Shown piece after piece: positions 9,293-17,002 of a DNA stretch of 64,000 nt. Source of the DNA: Bacteroidia bacterium (lineage in GTDB: Bacteria; Bacteroidota; Bacteroidia; B-17B0; Aurantibacillaceae); assembly GCA_016787895.1 (NCBI GenBank), contig JAEUTN010000014.1, positions 496,001 through 560,000 on the forward strand, written 5' to 3'. A program made the position numbers and the translations under genes. Numbering within the stretch: position 1 is the stretch's first letter; the number at the start of each line of letters is the position of its first letter. The notes beneath the pieces were generated by a model, which saw nothing but the letters and a program-made list of their open reading frames with translations, ran no database searches and was not told the origin of the DNA.

Positions 9293-10510
9293 TTGATCGA
9301 TCAAAACCATATTCGCCAACAGTTTCCCATACTTCAACGAAAAGTAAATGGGCAAAACCTGGTGTATTTCGACAACGGAGCCACCAGTCAAAAACCATTA
9401 CGGGTGATTGAGGCCATCAGTCGTTATTACTCCAATTACAACTCTAACATTCACCGGGGTGTTCACACCTTAAGCCGTGAAGCCACTGAAGCCTTTGAGG
9501 CCGCGCGTAAAAGCCTGGCTTCTTTTTTTAATGTTAGCAACCAACAACAAATCATTTTCACGGCCGGCACTACCGACTCAATTAACATGGTGGCGCAGGG
9601 GCTCGCTAAAAACCATTTGCAAAGGGGGGATGAAATTGTTCTCGCCGCCTATGAACACCACTCCAATATTTTGCCCTGGCAACTGTGGGCCGAAGAACAG
9701 GGCGGTAAATTAAAAGTGATTCCTCTGAAAGAAAATCAGCAATTGGATGTTGAGGCCATTGAGCCGCTGATTTCTGATAAAACAAAATTGATTGCGGTCA
9801 CCCATGTATCCAACACTTTAGGTTTGATAAGCAATTTGGAACACATCAAATCCATTTCTGTTAAACACCATATTCCTCTGTTAATTGATGGGGCCCAATC
9901 AGCCCCGCACATGGCCATTGACCTGAAAGCACTTGAGCCCGATTTTTTTGTTTGCAGTGCTCATAAAATGTACGGCCCCACCGGAATTGGTTTGCTTTAC
10001 CTTTCGGAAAAGTGGCTGAAGCATCTGCCGATCTCTAAAACAGGAGGCGGTACCATTAAAACCGTGAGTTTTGAAAAAACCGAATACGCTGAAGGCGCTT
10101 TACGTTTTGAGCCCGGAACTCCACACATTGCAGGAGCCATTGGCTTTTCTGAAGCCGTATCCTTTATGCGTGAATTGGGTATGGACCATTTGCATCAGCA
10201 CGAGAACCTTTTGGTTCAGCACGCGCAAAAGCGTTTGCGGGAATTGCCGGAAGTAATCCTCTACGGCGACTCGGCTCACAAAGCGGGAGTTATTTCGTTT
10301 AATATTAAAAACCAGCATCCTTTTGATGTGGGTACCTTGTTGGATCAATACGGTATTGCGGTAAGAACCGGTCACCATTGTACGCAACCTTTGATGAACC
10401 TGCTTGGTGTTCCCGGTACCGTGAGAATTTCGTTTGCGGTTTATAATACTTTAGAAGAGATTGATTTTTTTATTGAGAAATTAAAGCGAGTCATAAAGAT
10501 GCTGAACTAA
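9293..10510 (+). CDS. sufS: Cysteine desulfurase SufS (type II)
   Basis: SufS is a PLP enzyme that takes sulfur from cysteine and passes it as persulfide to SufE and SufB. The PLP lysine is in SAHKMYGPTGIGLLY (~residue 228) and the persulfide cysteine in RTGHHCTQPLMN (~367). The N-terminal FDNGATSQKP is also typical. No ATG precedes the domain: TTG 9293, one base after the sufD stop, gives MIDQNHIRQQFPIL and the normal family length (405 aa); TTG 9275 would add six residues and overlap sufD. The one-base gap mirrors the sufB/membrane-protein junction. Confidence 0.95.
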   Translation: MIDQNHIRQQFPILQRKVNGQNLVYFDNGATSQKPLRVIEAISRYYSNYNSNIHRGVHTLSREATEAFEAARKSLASFFNVSNQQQIIFTAGTTDSINMVAQGLAKNHLQRGDEIVLAAYEHHSNILPWQLWAEEQGGKLKVIPLKENQQLDVEAIEPLISDKTKLIAVTHVSNTLGLISNLEHIKSISVKHHIPLLIDGAQSAPHMAIDLKALEPDFFVCSAHKMYGPTGIGLLYLSEKWLKHLPISKTGGGTIKTVSFEKTEYAEGALRFEPGTPHIAGAIGFSEAVSFMRELGMDHLHQHENLLVQHAQKRLRELPEVILYGDSAHKAGVISFNIKNQHPFDVGTLLDQYGIAVRTGHHCTQPLMNLLGVPGTVRISFAVYNTLEEIDFFIEKLKRVIKMLN

Positions 10511-10513
10511 GTC

Positions 10514-10927
10514 ATGAGTATAGAAGAAATCGAAAACGAAATAATCGAGGAATTCGGATTGTTTGGAGAGGACTGGGAATCCAAATACGAGCACATCATT
10601 GATTTGGGCAAACACCTTCCTTTAATTGACCCTTCTTTGAAAACAGATGATCGTATCATTAAAGGGTGTCAAAGCCGGGTTTGGTTAAATTCTGAACTAA
10701 AGGACGGGAAACTTGTTTTTACTGCTGACAGCGATGCGATTATCACAAAAGGTATGGTGGCTTTAATCATCAGGGTATTATCCGGTCAAACACCCCAGGA
10801 TGTGGTGAATGCAAAATTGGATTTTATTAATAAAATTGGTTTGGTGCAACATCTTAGTCCCACAAGAGCCAATGGATTAGTGAGCATGATACAAACCATG
10901 AAAAAAGAAGGACTTAAATACATTTAA
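10514..10927 (+). CDS. sufE: Cysteine desulfurase activator / sulfur acceptor SufE
   Basis: SufE accepts persulfide sulfur from SufS and delivers it to SufBC2D. The 137-residue protein carries the catalytic cysteine in IIKGCQSRVWL (~residue 51) within the fold expected for the family. It begins four bases after the sufS stop and is followed two bases later by the DUF59 gene, so SufS and its partner are translated side by side. Confidence 0.95.
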   Translation: MSIEEIENEIIEEFGLFGEDWESKYEHIIDLGKHLPLIDPSLKTDDRIIKGCQSRVWLNSELKDGKLVFTADSDAIITKGMVALIIRVLSGQTPQDVVNAKLDFINKIGLVQHLSPTRANGLVSMIQTMKKEGLKYI

Positions 10928-10929
10928 CT

Positions 10930-11259
10930 ATGCCAGCCATCATTGTTACTAAAAATACGGAGTTAATGCAGAGAGTCATCGACGAGATCAAAACCTGCTA
11001 CGATCCTGAAATTCCGGTCGATATTTGGGAGTTGGGACTCATTTACGAATTGCACCTTGATGAGGAAAACAATTTAAAGATTGTGATGACCCTCACGTCT
11101 CCTAATTGTCCGGTTGCCGAAAGTTTGCCGGCCGAGGTTGAAAATAAACTGAAGTTGCTGCCGGGAATTGCCTCCGCAGAATTAAAACTCACCTTTGAAC
11201 CGCCCTGGGAAAAAGACATGATGAGCGAAGTAGCCCAGCTGGAGCTTGGGTTTATGTAA
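10930..11259 (+). CDS. sufT: DUF59/MIP18-family Fe-S maturation protein (SufT-like)
   Basis: Stand-alone DUF59 proteins, often named SufT, help mature or transfer Fe-S clusters. This 109-residue protein has the hallmark DPEIPVDIWELGLIY (~28-42), TSPNCPVAESLP with the conserved cysteine (~62), and the C-terminal FEPPWEKDMMSEVAQLELGF. It closes the operon, two bases after sufE. No terminator hairpin is visible after it; a structured repeat lies downstream at 11412-11559. Confidence 0.93.
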   Translation: MPAIIVTKNTELMQRVIDEIKTCYDPEIPVDIWELGLIYELHLDEENNLKIVMTLTSPNCPVAESLPAEVENKLKLLPGIASAELKLTFEPPWEKDMMSEVAQLELGFM

Positions 11260-11340
11260 AAATAAAGTCACCCTTTTAATAGATTCACTTAAAATCTTCA
11301 ATATTTAGCACACTAATTTCTTTTTGGTCTTGTTAATCGG

Positions 11341-11383
11341 TCTTCGACTCCCTGCCCGTCCGGCAGGCGGGTGCTCAGACTGA
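11341..11383. repeat. Palindromic intergenic repeat (TTCGACT...GCTCAG type with inserted hairpin)
   Basis: The flanks TTCGACTCC and GCTCAGACTGACA look like one short motif split by a GC-rich inverted repeat, CCTGCC (11351-11356) and GGCAGG (11362-11367) around CGTCC. Its base composition is unlike the AT-rich flanks. It lies inside the 374-nt gap between sufT and clpX; the first ~80 nt of that gap hold nothing I can identify. A mobile or REP-like short repeat is likely, but only one copy is present here. Confidence 0.45.
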
Positions 11384-11411
11384 CAATCGACTCGGCTCGT
11401 ATTTTATTGCT

Positions 11412-11559
11412 GCGTGAGGGATGCGAAAGGTTTAGCTCTTTTTTGATGAGGGCCTTAGCCCGAAATCAAAAAAAGCCGGAGCGCAGCGGAGCCTGAAGCA
11501 GCCCGACCCCTGAAGCGAGGCCTGTGTTTTAAGGTATGCCTCAGCTTAAGGGGACACGC
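11412..11559 (+). repeat. Structured intergenic element, copy 1 (three-stem junction)
   Basis: Closing helix P1: GCGTG (11412-11416) pairs with CACGC (11555-11559). Inside, AGGGATGCG is followed by P2, a long hairpin of GCTCTTTTTTGAT with ATCAAAAAAAGC capped by GGGC-CTTA-GCCC. After CCGGAGCGCAGCGGAGCC comes AGCAGCCCGA, then P3, CCCCTGAAGCGAGGC with GCCTCAGCTTAAGGGG, and one unpaired base before P1 closes. The same plan with different bases recurs at 18706-18847. It may be a structured RNA or a folded mobile DNA repeat. It is not coding. Confidence 0.65.
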
Positions 11560-11616
11560 CCAAATCAAACCAATTCATAACAAACCTTAATACACAGCCC
11601 TTTCACCCCAATTTAT

Positions 11617-11624
11617 TACCTTTG
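11617..11624 (+). promoter_or_regulatory. -7 promoter box (TACCTTTG) of clpX
   Basis: TACCTTTG matches the -7 consensus and ends 9 nt before the clpX ATG, implying a 5' leader of only a few nucleotides. Confidence 0.55.
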
Positions 11625-11633
11625 TAAACCACC

Positions 11634-12878
11634 ATGGCAAAAGATACCGGAATACGCTGTTCCCTCTGCGGGAGAGACAAAAAAGAAAGTAAAATTTTAA
11701 TCGCGGGCATTAACGGGCACGTGTGCGATGCCTGCATTCAACAAGCCCACAACATTATTAAAGAAGAAAGCGTTGGAGAACAGAAACAACAGATTCAACA
11801 CGCCCTGAATTTACTGAAACCTCAGGCCATTAAACAAAAACTGGACGAGTACGTCATTGGTCAGGATGAGGCCAAAAAAGTGCTGAGTGTGGCGGTGTAC
11901 AACCATTTTAAACGCATCAGCCACGCTTCTAAAAACAACAAGGAGGAGATTGAGATTGATAAATCCAACCTCATTTTAGTGGGTGAAACCGGTACCGGTA
12001 AAACCCTGCTGGCCCGCACCATTGCCAACATGCTGCAGGTGCCCTTTTGTATTGCCGATGCTACCGTGTTAACCGAAGCCGGTTATGTGGGCGAAGATGT
12101 GGAAAGTGTGTTGACCCGTTTGTTGCAGGCCGCCGATTACGATGTGGCAGCGGCCGAACGCGGCATTGTTTTTATTGATGAAATTGATAAAATTGCCCGT
12201 AAAAGCGATAACCCTTCGATTACCCGCGATGTGAGCGGTGAAGGCGTGCAGCAGGCCATGCTGAAATTGCTGGAAGGCACCACGGTGAATGTGCCCCCAC
12301 AAGGCGGACGCAAACACCCCGACGCCAAAATGATACAGGTGAACACCAAAAACATTTTATTTATTTGCGGAGGGGCGTTTGATGGCATTGAGAAAAAAAT
12401 TGCCAAGCGTTTGAACACCCAGGCCATGGGTTTTACCGCATCCATCAACCAAAACGAAATCGACAAAGGCAATTTGCTGCAATACGTTTCGCCTCAGGAT
12501 TTAAAATCCTTTGGTTTAATTCCCGAACTCATCGGACGTTTGCCGGTGCTTACCTACCTGAAACCTTTGGACCGTGCCACCCTAAGGGCCATTTTAACTG
12601 AGCCCAAAAACGCGCTTATCAAACAATACGTGCATCTGTTTAAAATGGAAGGCACCAAGCTGGAGTTCGAAAACGAAGTGCTGGATTTAATTGTTGACAA
12701 AGCCCTTGAGTTTAAATTGGGTGCCAGAGGTCTGCGTGGCATTTGCGAAGCCATTATGACGGATTTAATGTACAGCTTGCCTTCGGAAGAAAAATCTGTG
12801 AAACATTACCTGGTGACATTGGATTACGCTTTGGACAAACTCAACAACGCGCGCCTGAGCCAGTTGAGGGTGGCTTAA
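11634..12878 (+). CDS. clpX: ATP-dependent Clp protease ATP-binding subunit ClpX
   Basis: ClpX is a hexameric AAA+ unfoldase that feeds tagged proteins to ClpP. The 414-residue protein has the N-terminal zinc-binding domain (CSLCG...CDAC, residues 9-34), Walker [12 protein letters not shown] (~118), the pore loop GYVGEDV, Walker [12 protein letters not shown], the RKH loop in [10 protein letters not shown] and the arginine-bearing sensor GARGLRGI. The partner clpP is not in this window. The gene has its own short-leader promoter. Its stop overlaps by 4 nt the 3' end of the convergent nucleotidyltransferase gene. Confidence 0.98.
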   Translation: MAKDTGIRCSLCGRDKKESKILIAGINGHVCDACIQQAHNIIKEESVGEQKQQIQHALNLLKPQAIKQKLDEYVIGQDEAKKVLSVAVYNHFKRISHASKNNKEEIEIDKSNLILVGETGTGKTLLARTIANMLQVPFCIADATVLTEAGYVGEDVESVLTRLLQAADYDVAAAERGIVFIDEIDKIARKSDNPSITRDVSGEGVQQAMLKLLEGTTVNVPPQGGRKHPDAKMIQVNTKNILFICGGAFDGIEKKIAKRLNTQAMGFTASINQNEIDKGNLLQYVSPQDLKSFGLIPELIGRLPVLTYLKPLDRATLRAILTEPKNALIKQYVHLFKMEGTKLEFENEVLDLIVDKALEFKLGARGLRGICEAIMTDLMYSLPSEEKSVKHYLVTLDYALDKLNNARLSQLRVA

Positions 12879-13363
12879 CGTCCTTTGCTGCTCTGCATTT
12901 TTCGGATTTTTTCAAGTTCTTCCACATCCAAGAGATCCTTTGGTCTGGCAGAAGCTTTTTTCGCTTCAATCAGTTGGTTAATGTGTAAAAACTTAACGGG
13001 AATTTCTTCAATTAATGCAGTTGGTGAAATCTGATAACATTCATCAAATTCAATTTGTTTTAACCCTGTTAAGTAACTCATGATGTCCAGTTCAAATCCT
13101 GAGCCCAAGCTTATGCTGGTGTAGCCGGGCACAAACTCCGTTGTTTCTATACTTTCAAAATCACCAAGCCCCAATTCATGAAGGGCTTTTCTTAAACGCT
13201 TTCTATTTTCAACATCATCTTTAATCCAAATATCAATGTCCTCCGTCATGCGATTAAACCCGTGAAGCGAACAGGCAAAGCCCCCAACCATAATGTATTT
13301 GGTTTGGTTTTTGTGCAGCAGGCGCCACAAATTGAGAATATCCTCATCCAGGTAATCCATCAC
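12875..13363 (-). CDS. Nucleotidyltransferase-fold protein (DUF6036/AbiEii-like)
   Basis: The 162-residue protein carries a polymerase-beta-type nucleotidyltransferase signature: [14 protein letters not shown] then TEDIDIWI (GG followed 13 residues later by DxD, residues ~26-44). A third acidic residue may be in FELDIMSYL. Such proteins occur alone, in toxin-antitoxin-like pairs and in abortive-infection systems; substrate and role here are unknown. It follows, with a 20-nt overlap, a 54-codon gene on the same strand (13344-13508), and its 3' end overlaps clpX by 4 nt tail to tail. A second ATG three bases inside the start is equally possible. Confidence 0.7.
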   Translation of the reverse strand: MMDYLDEDILNLWRLLHKNQTKYIMVGGFACSLHGFNRMTEDIDIWIKDDVENRKRLRKALHELGLGDFESIETTEFVPGYTSISLGSGFELDIMSYLTGLKQIEFDECYQISPTALIEEIPVKFLHINQLIEAKKASARPKDLLDVEELEKIRKMQSSKGR

Positions 13364-13508
13364 CTGCTGGTTGGGAAGTAATTTTAGCAGCCTTAAGTTT
13401 TTTGCCTAAGCGAATCAAGGCAATAAGGTTTCTGAAACGCTCTTCATAGGAACGACTGAGGTGTAGTTTAAGTTTTTCCTCTTCTGTAATGAACTTTTGT
13501 TTGCTCAT
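13344..13508 (-). CDS. Small basic helical protein upstream of the nucleotidyltransferase
   Basis: A 54-codon frame starts at ATG 13508 (MSKQKFITEEEKLKLHLSRS) and ends at TGA 13344, overlapping the next gene by 20 nt. It is rich in Lys and Arg and predicted to be helical (SYEERFRNLIALIRLGKKLK). Its tight overlap with the DUF6036-like gene indicates a two-gene unit. I recognise no domain. It could be a partner or antitoxin-like subunit of the nucleotidyltransferase, which is inference from layout. Confidence 0.55.
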   Translation of the reverse strand: MSKQKFITEEEKLKLHLSRSYEERFRNLIALIRLGKKLKAAKITSQPAGDGLPG

Positions 13509-13605
13509 GGATGCAAAGCCTAAGGTACAAATTTAATAGATGACCTAAAAGGTCTCTATTTCTGCAGTTATCTCGATTTTTTGGGCGCCGGCCGGGCTTA
13601 ATGTT

Positions 13606-13613
13606 TAATTTTG
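13606..13613 (+). promoter_or_regulatory. -7 promoter box (TAATTTTG) of pepT
   Basis: TAATTTTG ends exactly 6 nt before the pepT ATG, so the mRNA is predicted to begin at or within a few bases of the start codon. Confidence 0.5.
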
Positions 13614-13619
13614 GGTATT

Positions 13620-14870
13620 ATGAGCAACTTTTCAAACTACCCTTTTACCGTTTCCGAACGTTTTATCCGTTACGCGAAAATCGACACCCAATCCAATCCT
13701 GAATCCCCCACCTGCCCGAGCACAGAAAAACAAAAAAACCTGTCGCGTTTATTGGTAGAGGAACTCAAAGCCATGGGCATAGCCGATGCCGAAATGGATG
13801 AACACGGTTATGTTTACGCCAGCATTGAAAGCAATACCGATAAAAAAGTGCCTGTACTTTGTTTTTGTTCGCACGTGGATACCGCCCCCGATTGCAGCGG
13901 AAGCAACGTAAAGCCTGTGGTGCACCACAATTACAAGGGCCAGGATCTGGTACTTCCCGGCGATCCCTTACAAGTAATAAAAGTGAGTGAACACCCCGAA
14001 TTAAAAAACCAAATTGGCAATGATATCATCACCACCGATGGCACTACTTTATTGGGTGCCGACGACAAAGCCGGTGTGGCCGAAATTATGGATGCCGCAC
14101 ACTATTTAATAAAACACCCCGAAGTAAAACACGGGAAGATCCGGATTTTGTTTACCCCCGACGAAGAAATTGGTCGTGGTGCCGACAAAGCCGACATTAA
14201 AAAGCTTGGTGCTAACGTGGGTTATACACTGGATGGAGGCACGGTGGGCACTTTGGAAAACGAAACCTTTAGTGCCGATGGGGTGAGCTTAAAAATTAAA
14301 GGTTTTTCTACCCATCCCGGTTATGCCAAAGACAAAATGCAGCACGCGATGAAAATCGCCGCGGAAATCATCGGTAAATTGCCGGCGGATAAAAGTCCGG
14401 AGCGCACCGAAAAAAAACAAGCTTTCATCCATCCCAACACCATTAACGGGGGTTTGGAAGAAGTGGAAATTAAATTTCTCATTCGTGCGTTTGATAACCC
14501 TACCCTTTTGGCTTTGGAAGAAGAGCTCAGACAAATTGTGATTGAAGTATTAAAACACTACAACAAAAGCTCCTATGAGTTTGTAGTAACCCAACAGTAC
14601 CGCAATATGAAAGAGGTGCTGGACAAACAACCTGAAATTATCAACTACGCTTTGGAGGCCATTACCCGTTCGGGCGTTAAGCCGGTATTGGACAGCATAC
14701 GCGGCGGTACGGATGGCTCCCGTTTTTCGTTTATGGGTTTGCCTACCGCCAATTTATTTGCAGGGGAGCACGGCATACACAGCAAACAGGAATGGGTAAG
14801 CGTGCAGGACATGGAAAAGGCGGTGATGACGATTGTAAACCTCTGTACTATTTGGGAGGAGAGGGCTTGA
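13620..14870 (+). CDS. pepT: Peptidase T (tripeptide aminopeptidase)
   Basis: PepT is a cytosolic dizinc M20-family exopeptidase that removes the N-terminal residue of tripeptides. Zinc-site motifs are in order: FCSHVDTAPDCSG (~84), TTDGTTLLGADDKAG (~140), FTPDEEIGRGADKAD (~175), LDGGTVG and the C-terminal AGEHGIHSKQEWV. The 416-residue length is normal. ATG 13620 is chosen over an in-frame TTG at 13611, which lies inside the -7 promoter box. The gene stands alone between two nucleotidyltransferase modules. Confidence 0.95.
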   Translation: MSNFSNYPFTVSERFIRYAKIDTQSNPESPTCPSTEKQKNLSRLLVEELKAMGIADAEMDEHGYVYASIESNTDKKVPVLCFCSHVDTAPDCSGSNVKPVVHHNYKGQDLVLPGDPLQVIKVSEHPELKNQIGNDIITTDGTTLLGADDKAGVAEIMDAAHYLIKHPEVKHGKIRILFTPDEEIGRGADKADIKKLGANVGYTLDGGTVGTLENETFSADGVSLKIKGFSTHPGYAKDKMQHAMKIAAEIIGKLPADKSPERTEKKQAFIHPNTINGGLEEVEIKFLIRAFDNPTLLALEEELRQIVIEVLKHYNKSSYEFVVTQQYRNMKEVLDKQPEIINYALEAITRSGVKPVLDSIRGGTDGSRFSFMGLPTANLFAGEHGIHSKQEWVSVQDMEKAVMTIVNLCTIWEERA

Positions 14871-14888
14871 AATGTTACTTACATTTCT

Positions 14889-14896
14889 TAAATTTG
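14889..14896 (+). promoter_or_regulatory. -7 promoter box (TAAATTTG) of the mntA-hepT pair
   Basis: TAAATTTG ends 4 nt before the GTG start at 14901, which suggests near-leaderless translation of the antitoxin. Confidence 0.45.
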
Positions 14897-14900
14897 AATA

Positions 14901-15191
14901 GTGAATAGTAAATCCATAGTTGCCGCTCTTAAACTTGAAATGCCTTACCTCCGCTCACGTTTTGGTGTTCAGGAGCTTGGTTTGTTTGGCTCCTATGCTC
15001 TTGATCAAGCCACAGAAAATAGCGATGTAGATTTACTTGTAAAAACGAACAATAAAGATCTTGGTAACTATTTCGGTTTATTGGATTACCTTGAAGCCAA
15101 GTTCAAAACCAAAGTTGATTTGGTTACAAAACACAATCAATTGAATCAAAGGTTCCTGGATAGTATCAGCAAACACATCATCTATGTCTGA
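14901..15191 (+). CDS. mntA: MntA-type minimal nucleotidyltransferase antitoxin
   Basis: MntA proteins neutralise their HepT partner by adding AMP units to a tyrosine. This 96-residue protein has the diagnostic GS-x10-DxD motif, GSYALDQATENSDVDLLV (~30-47). The frame starts at GTG 14901 just after a -7 box, and its end overlaps the HEPN gene by 8 nt, as expected for a toxin-antitoxin operon. MntA action is established for characterised HepT-MntA systems; activity of this copy is inference. Confidence 0.85.
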   Translation: MNSKSIVAALKLEMPYLRSRFGVQELGLFGSYALDQATENSDVDLLVKTNNKDLGNYFGLLDYLEAKFKTKVDLVTKHNQLNQRFLDSISKHIIYV

Positions 15192-15552
15192 TGAAGTGTT
15201 GATTTCAAAACTCTACACTTGCCTTGAGCACATTGATGCTGTCAGTTCCTATTACCTTCTTTTGAAACAAAATTCGGACTCGAAAAAAAATGATAGTGCA
15301 TTGTACTATGATGCTATAATCATGCGACTTCAGGCACTTGGTGAATCGTTTAAACGATTGGTAAAAAAGTATCCGAATATTCAGGAACAGCTGAATTATC
15401 AAGATCTAAATCACTTGATTCGTTTCAGAGATTACATTTCCCATCATTACGAACAAATTGAAAGCGAAGTGATACGAGATATCTGCGAACACAAACCTCC
15501 CGTTTTAAAGGTAAAGACAGAAGAATTGATTACAAATTTGAGTAAGGTTTAA
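15184..15552 (+). CDS. hepT: HepT-type HEPN ribonuclease toxin
   Basis: HEPN toxins of the HepT/DUF86 type dimerise and cleave RNA, including tRNA. The 122-residue protein is helical and carries the family motif R-x4-H-x-Y as RDYISHHY (~80-87); the tyrosine is the residue AMPylated in characterised pairs. It overlaps the mntA end by 8 nt. Catalytic residues look intact, so the toxin is probably functional and held in check by its neighbour. Confidence 0.85.
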   Translation: MSDEVLISKLYTCLEHIDAVSSYYLLLKQNSDSKKNDSALYYDAIIMRLQALGESFKRLVKKYPNIQEQLNYQDLNHLIRFRDYISHHYEQIESEVIRDICEHKPPVLKVKTEELITNLSKV

Positions 15553-15572
15553 ACCCGGCTGAAACCGTATTC

Positions 15573-15692
15573 ATGAAAAACATCCTTGCCCTCTTATTGC
15601 TAATTGGCTTTTCCTCGTTTGCACAAGGTACCTTGATCTGGAAAAACAATTCAAGAACAATTGTTTCCCTTGTAAGCTCCAATGAAAGTTGA
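15573..15692 (+). pseudogene. Truncated secreted-protein gene (signal peptide only)
   Basis: ATG 15573 opens a 39-residue frame: a clear signal peptide (MKNILALLLLIGFSSFAQ) plus about 20 residues before a TGA at 15690. No further coding sequence continues in another frame. This looks like the surviving 5' end of a deleted exported-protein gene, left between the hepT toxin and another small exported protein. It could instead be a genuine tiny secreted peptide. Confidence 0.5.
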
Positions 15693-15717
15693 CCATTTAA
15701 AAGTTGATTAAAAAATT

Positions 15718-16179
15718 ATGAAAAAAGGAATACTTATTGTTTTGTTGCTTTCAGTCGCGAACATCCTTAGTGGGCAAAATGACTCACTATTTATCCGACA
15801 AATGACAGGGATACTAGTCACTATAAAGACCATCGACTCAAGTGCCAACCTTGCGAAAAAAGAAAAATACCGCTGGAGACAAAATAAAGTCAAAATCAAG
15901 TATTATTCTTCCACTGACAATACAATAAAACACAAGGTTATCATCCTTAGCAGAAATGGCAAAACATACGCTTTGCATAAGATGAGATTTGGTTACTCCA
16001 CAAAAATTAAAATGACCACCTTAGATGACATGCCCATTTTCATAAGTCGGAGGGACAGTGAAGGAAATACAACAGTACTGTTCAATTACCTGGGCAATGC
16101 AAAATGGTATTTCAATTATAAGGTTGGGGATCAAACGAAAAAGTATTTTGTAACACAGGACATCAGCAAGTGGCGTTAA
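15718..16179 (+). CDS. Small exported protein of unknown function
   Basis: The 153-residue protein begins with a signal peptide (MKKGILIVLLLSVANILSGQ). The mature part is basic and probably beta-rich (KYYSSTDNTIKHKVIILSRN). No domain is recognised. It has no T9SS sorting tail and no lipobox, so a periplasmic place is most likely. It lies 26 nt after the truncated signal-peptide gene. Confidence 0.6.
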   Translation: MKKGILIVLLLSVANILSGQNDSLFIRQMTGILVTIKTIDSSANLAKKEKYRWRQNKVKIKYYSSTDNTIKHKVIILSRNGKTYALHKMRFGYSTKIKMTTLDDMPIFISRRDSEGNTTVLFNYLGNAKWYFNYKVGDQTKKYFVTQDISKWR

Positions 16180-16209
16180 CAAACTGATAAAGAATTGAAG
16201 AATAATTCC

Positions 16210-16980
16210 ATGAGAAAAGCCGGTGTTATATTTATTAATCTCATCCTAATCGCGGCGGCGATTCTGACCAGCCTTTACAGTATGGACCATTATGCCGACG
16301 GAGGTTGCGATGGGGGTTTGTGCGGTTTGGGTTTGTTGTTTCACGCCTTGCCCCTGGCCATTGTTTGGATTTTGGAGATAATTGCCTTTAACCTCAGCTT
16401 AAGAAAAAAAAGCGCAACCTTTGTGCTTCTGGCCCTTGCTCTGGCCATCAATACTCTGGTGTATTCCCAAAACACTGGCTATGCCCTTCAGGAACTTGAT
16501 CTGGAACCTGAAATACTTTACTTCTTAGCAGCCCTTTGCCTGGCCCTGTATTTCCGTGATTTCAATTCCGAAAAAAAAGTAGAAGGGCATTCCGAACCAG
16601 AAAAAAACAATGCCCTTAAAAAATCACATCCACTGCTGCTGTCTGCCGCTGTGCTCTGGGTGTTGTGCGATTTCTTCTCCTATTTCAGGTATCTCATTTC
16701 TGCCGGTTGGGAACAAATGCAAGCCAATGTTTTATCGACCATTTTGGGTTTATGCATCTTGACCCTTCAATTTACCTTGCTTGTATACTGCTTCAGGGGA
16801 CGGCCTTGGGCTCTGATTGTCTTATTTGCCCTTGTGCTCTATCAAACCCTCATGCTCCTGATTTATAATTTCAAATACGAAATTGCCTTTTTCGACACTA
16901 TTCTGGTGGCTTGCAATCTTTATTTAATGCTTGCCTTAGCACTCCAGTATATGAGAATAAAAACAGCAGACAAAGCGTAG
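16210..16980 (+). CDS. Polytopic membrane protein of unknown function
   Basis: The 256-residue protein has about seven hydrophobic segments: the first at ~8-26, then a Cys/Gly-rich loop (DGGCDGGLCGLG), and further spans through to the C-terminus, with a charged loop near 118-134 (FNSEKKVEGHSEPEKNN). I do not recognise the family. ATG 16210 is preferred to an in-frame TTG at 16195. It ends 22 nt from the convergent pabB. Confidence 0.6.
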   Translation: MRKAGVIFINLILIAAAILTSLYSMDHYADGGCDGGLCGLGLLFHALPLAIVWILEIIAFNLSLRKKSATFVLLALALAINTLVYSQNTGYALQELDLEPEILYFLAALCLALYFRDFNSEKKVEGHSEPEKNNALKKSHPLLLSAAVLWVLCDFFSYFRYLISAGWEQMQANVLSTILGLCILTLQFTLLVYCFRGRPWALIVLFALVLYQTLMLLIYNFKYEIAFFDTILVACNLYLMLALALQYMRIKTADKA

Positions 16981-17002
16981 ACACAAAAAAAGAGGTTCAA
17001 TC

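Noticed and set aside
12743-12988. 81-codon frame containing PEPVEGG across the clpX end
   Set aside because: Overlaps clpX and the convergent nucleotidyltransferase gene in other frames; no support.
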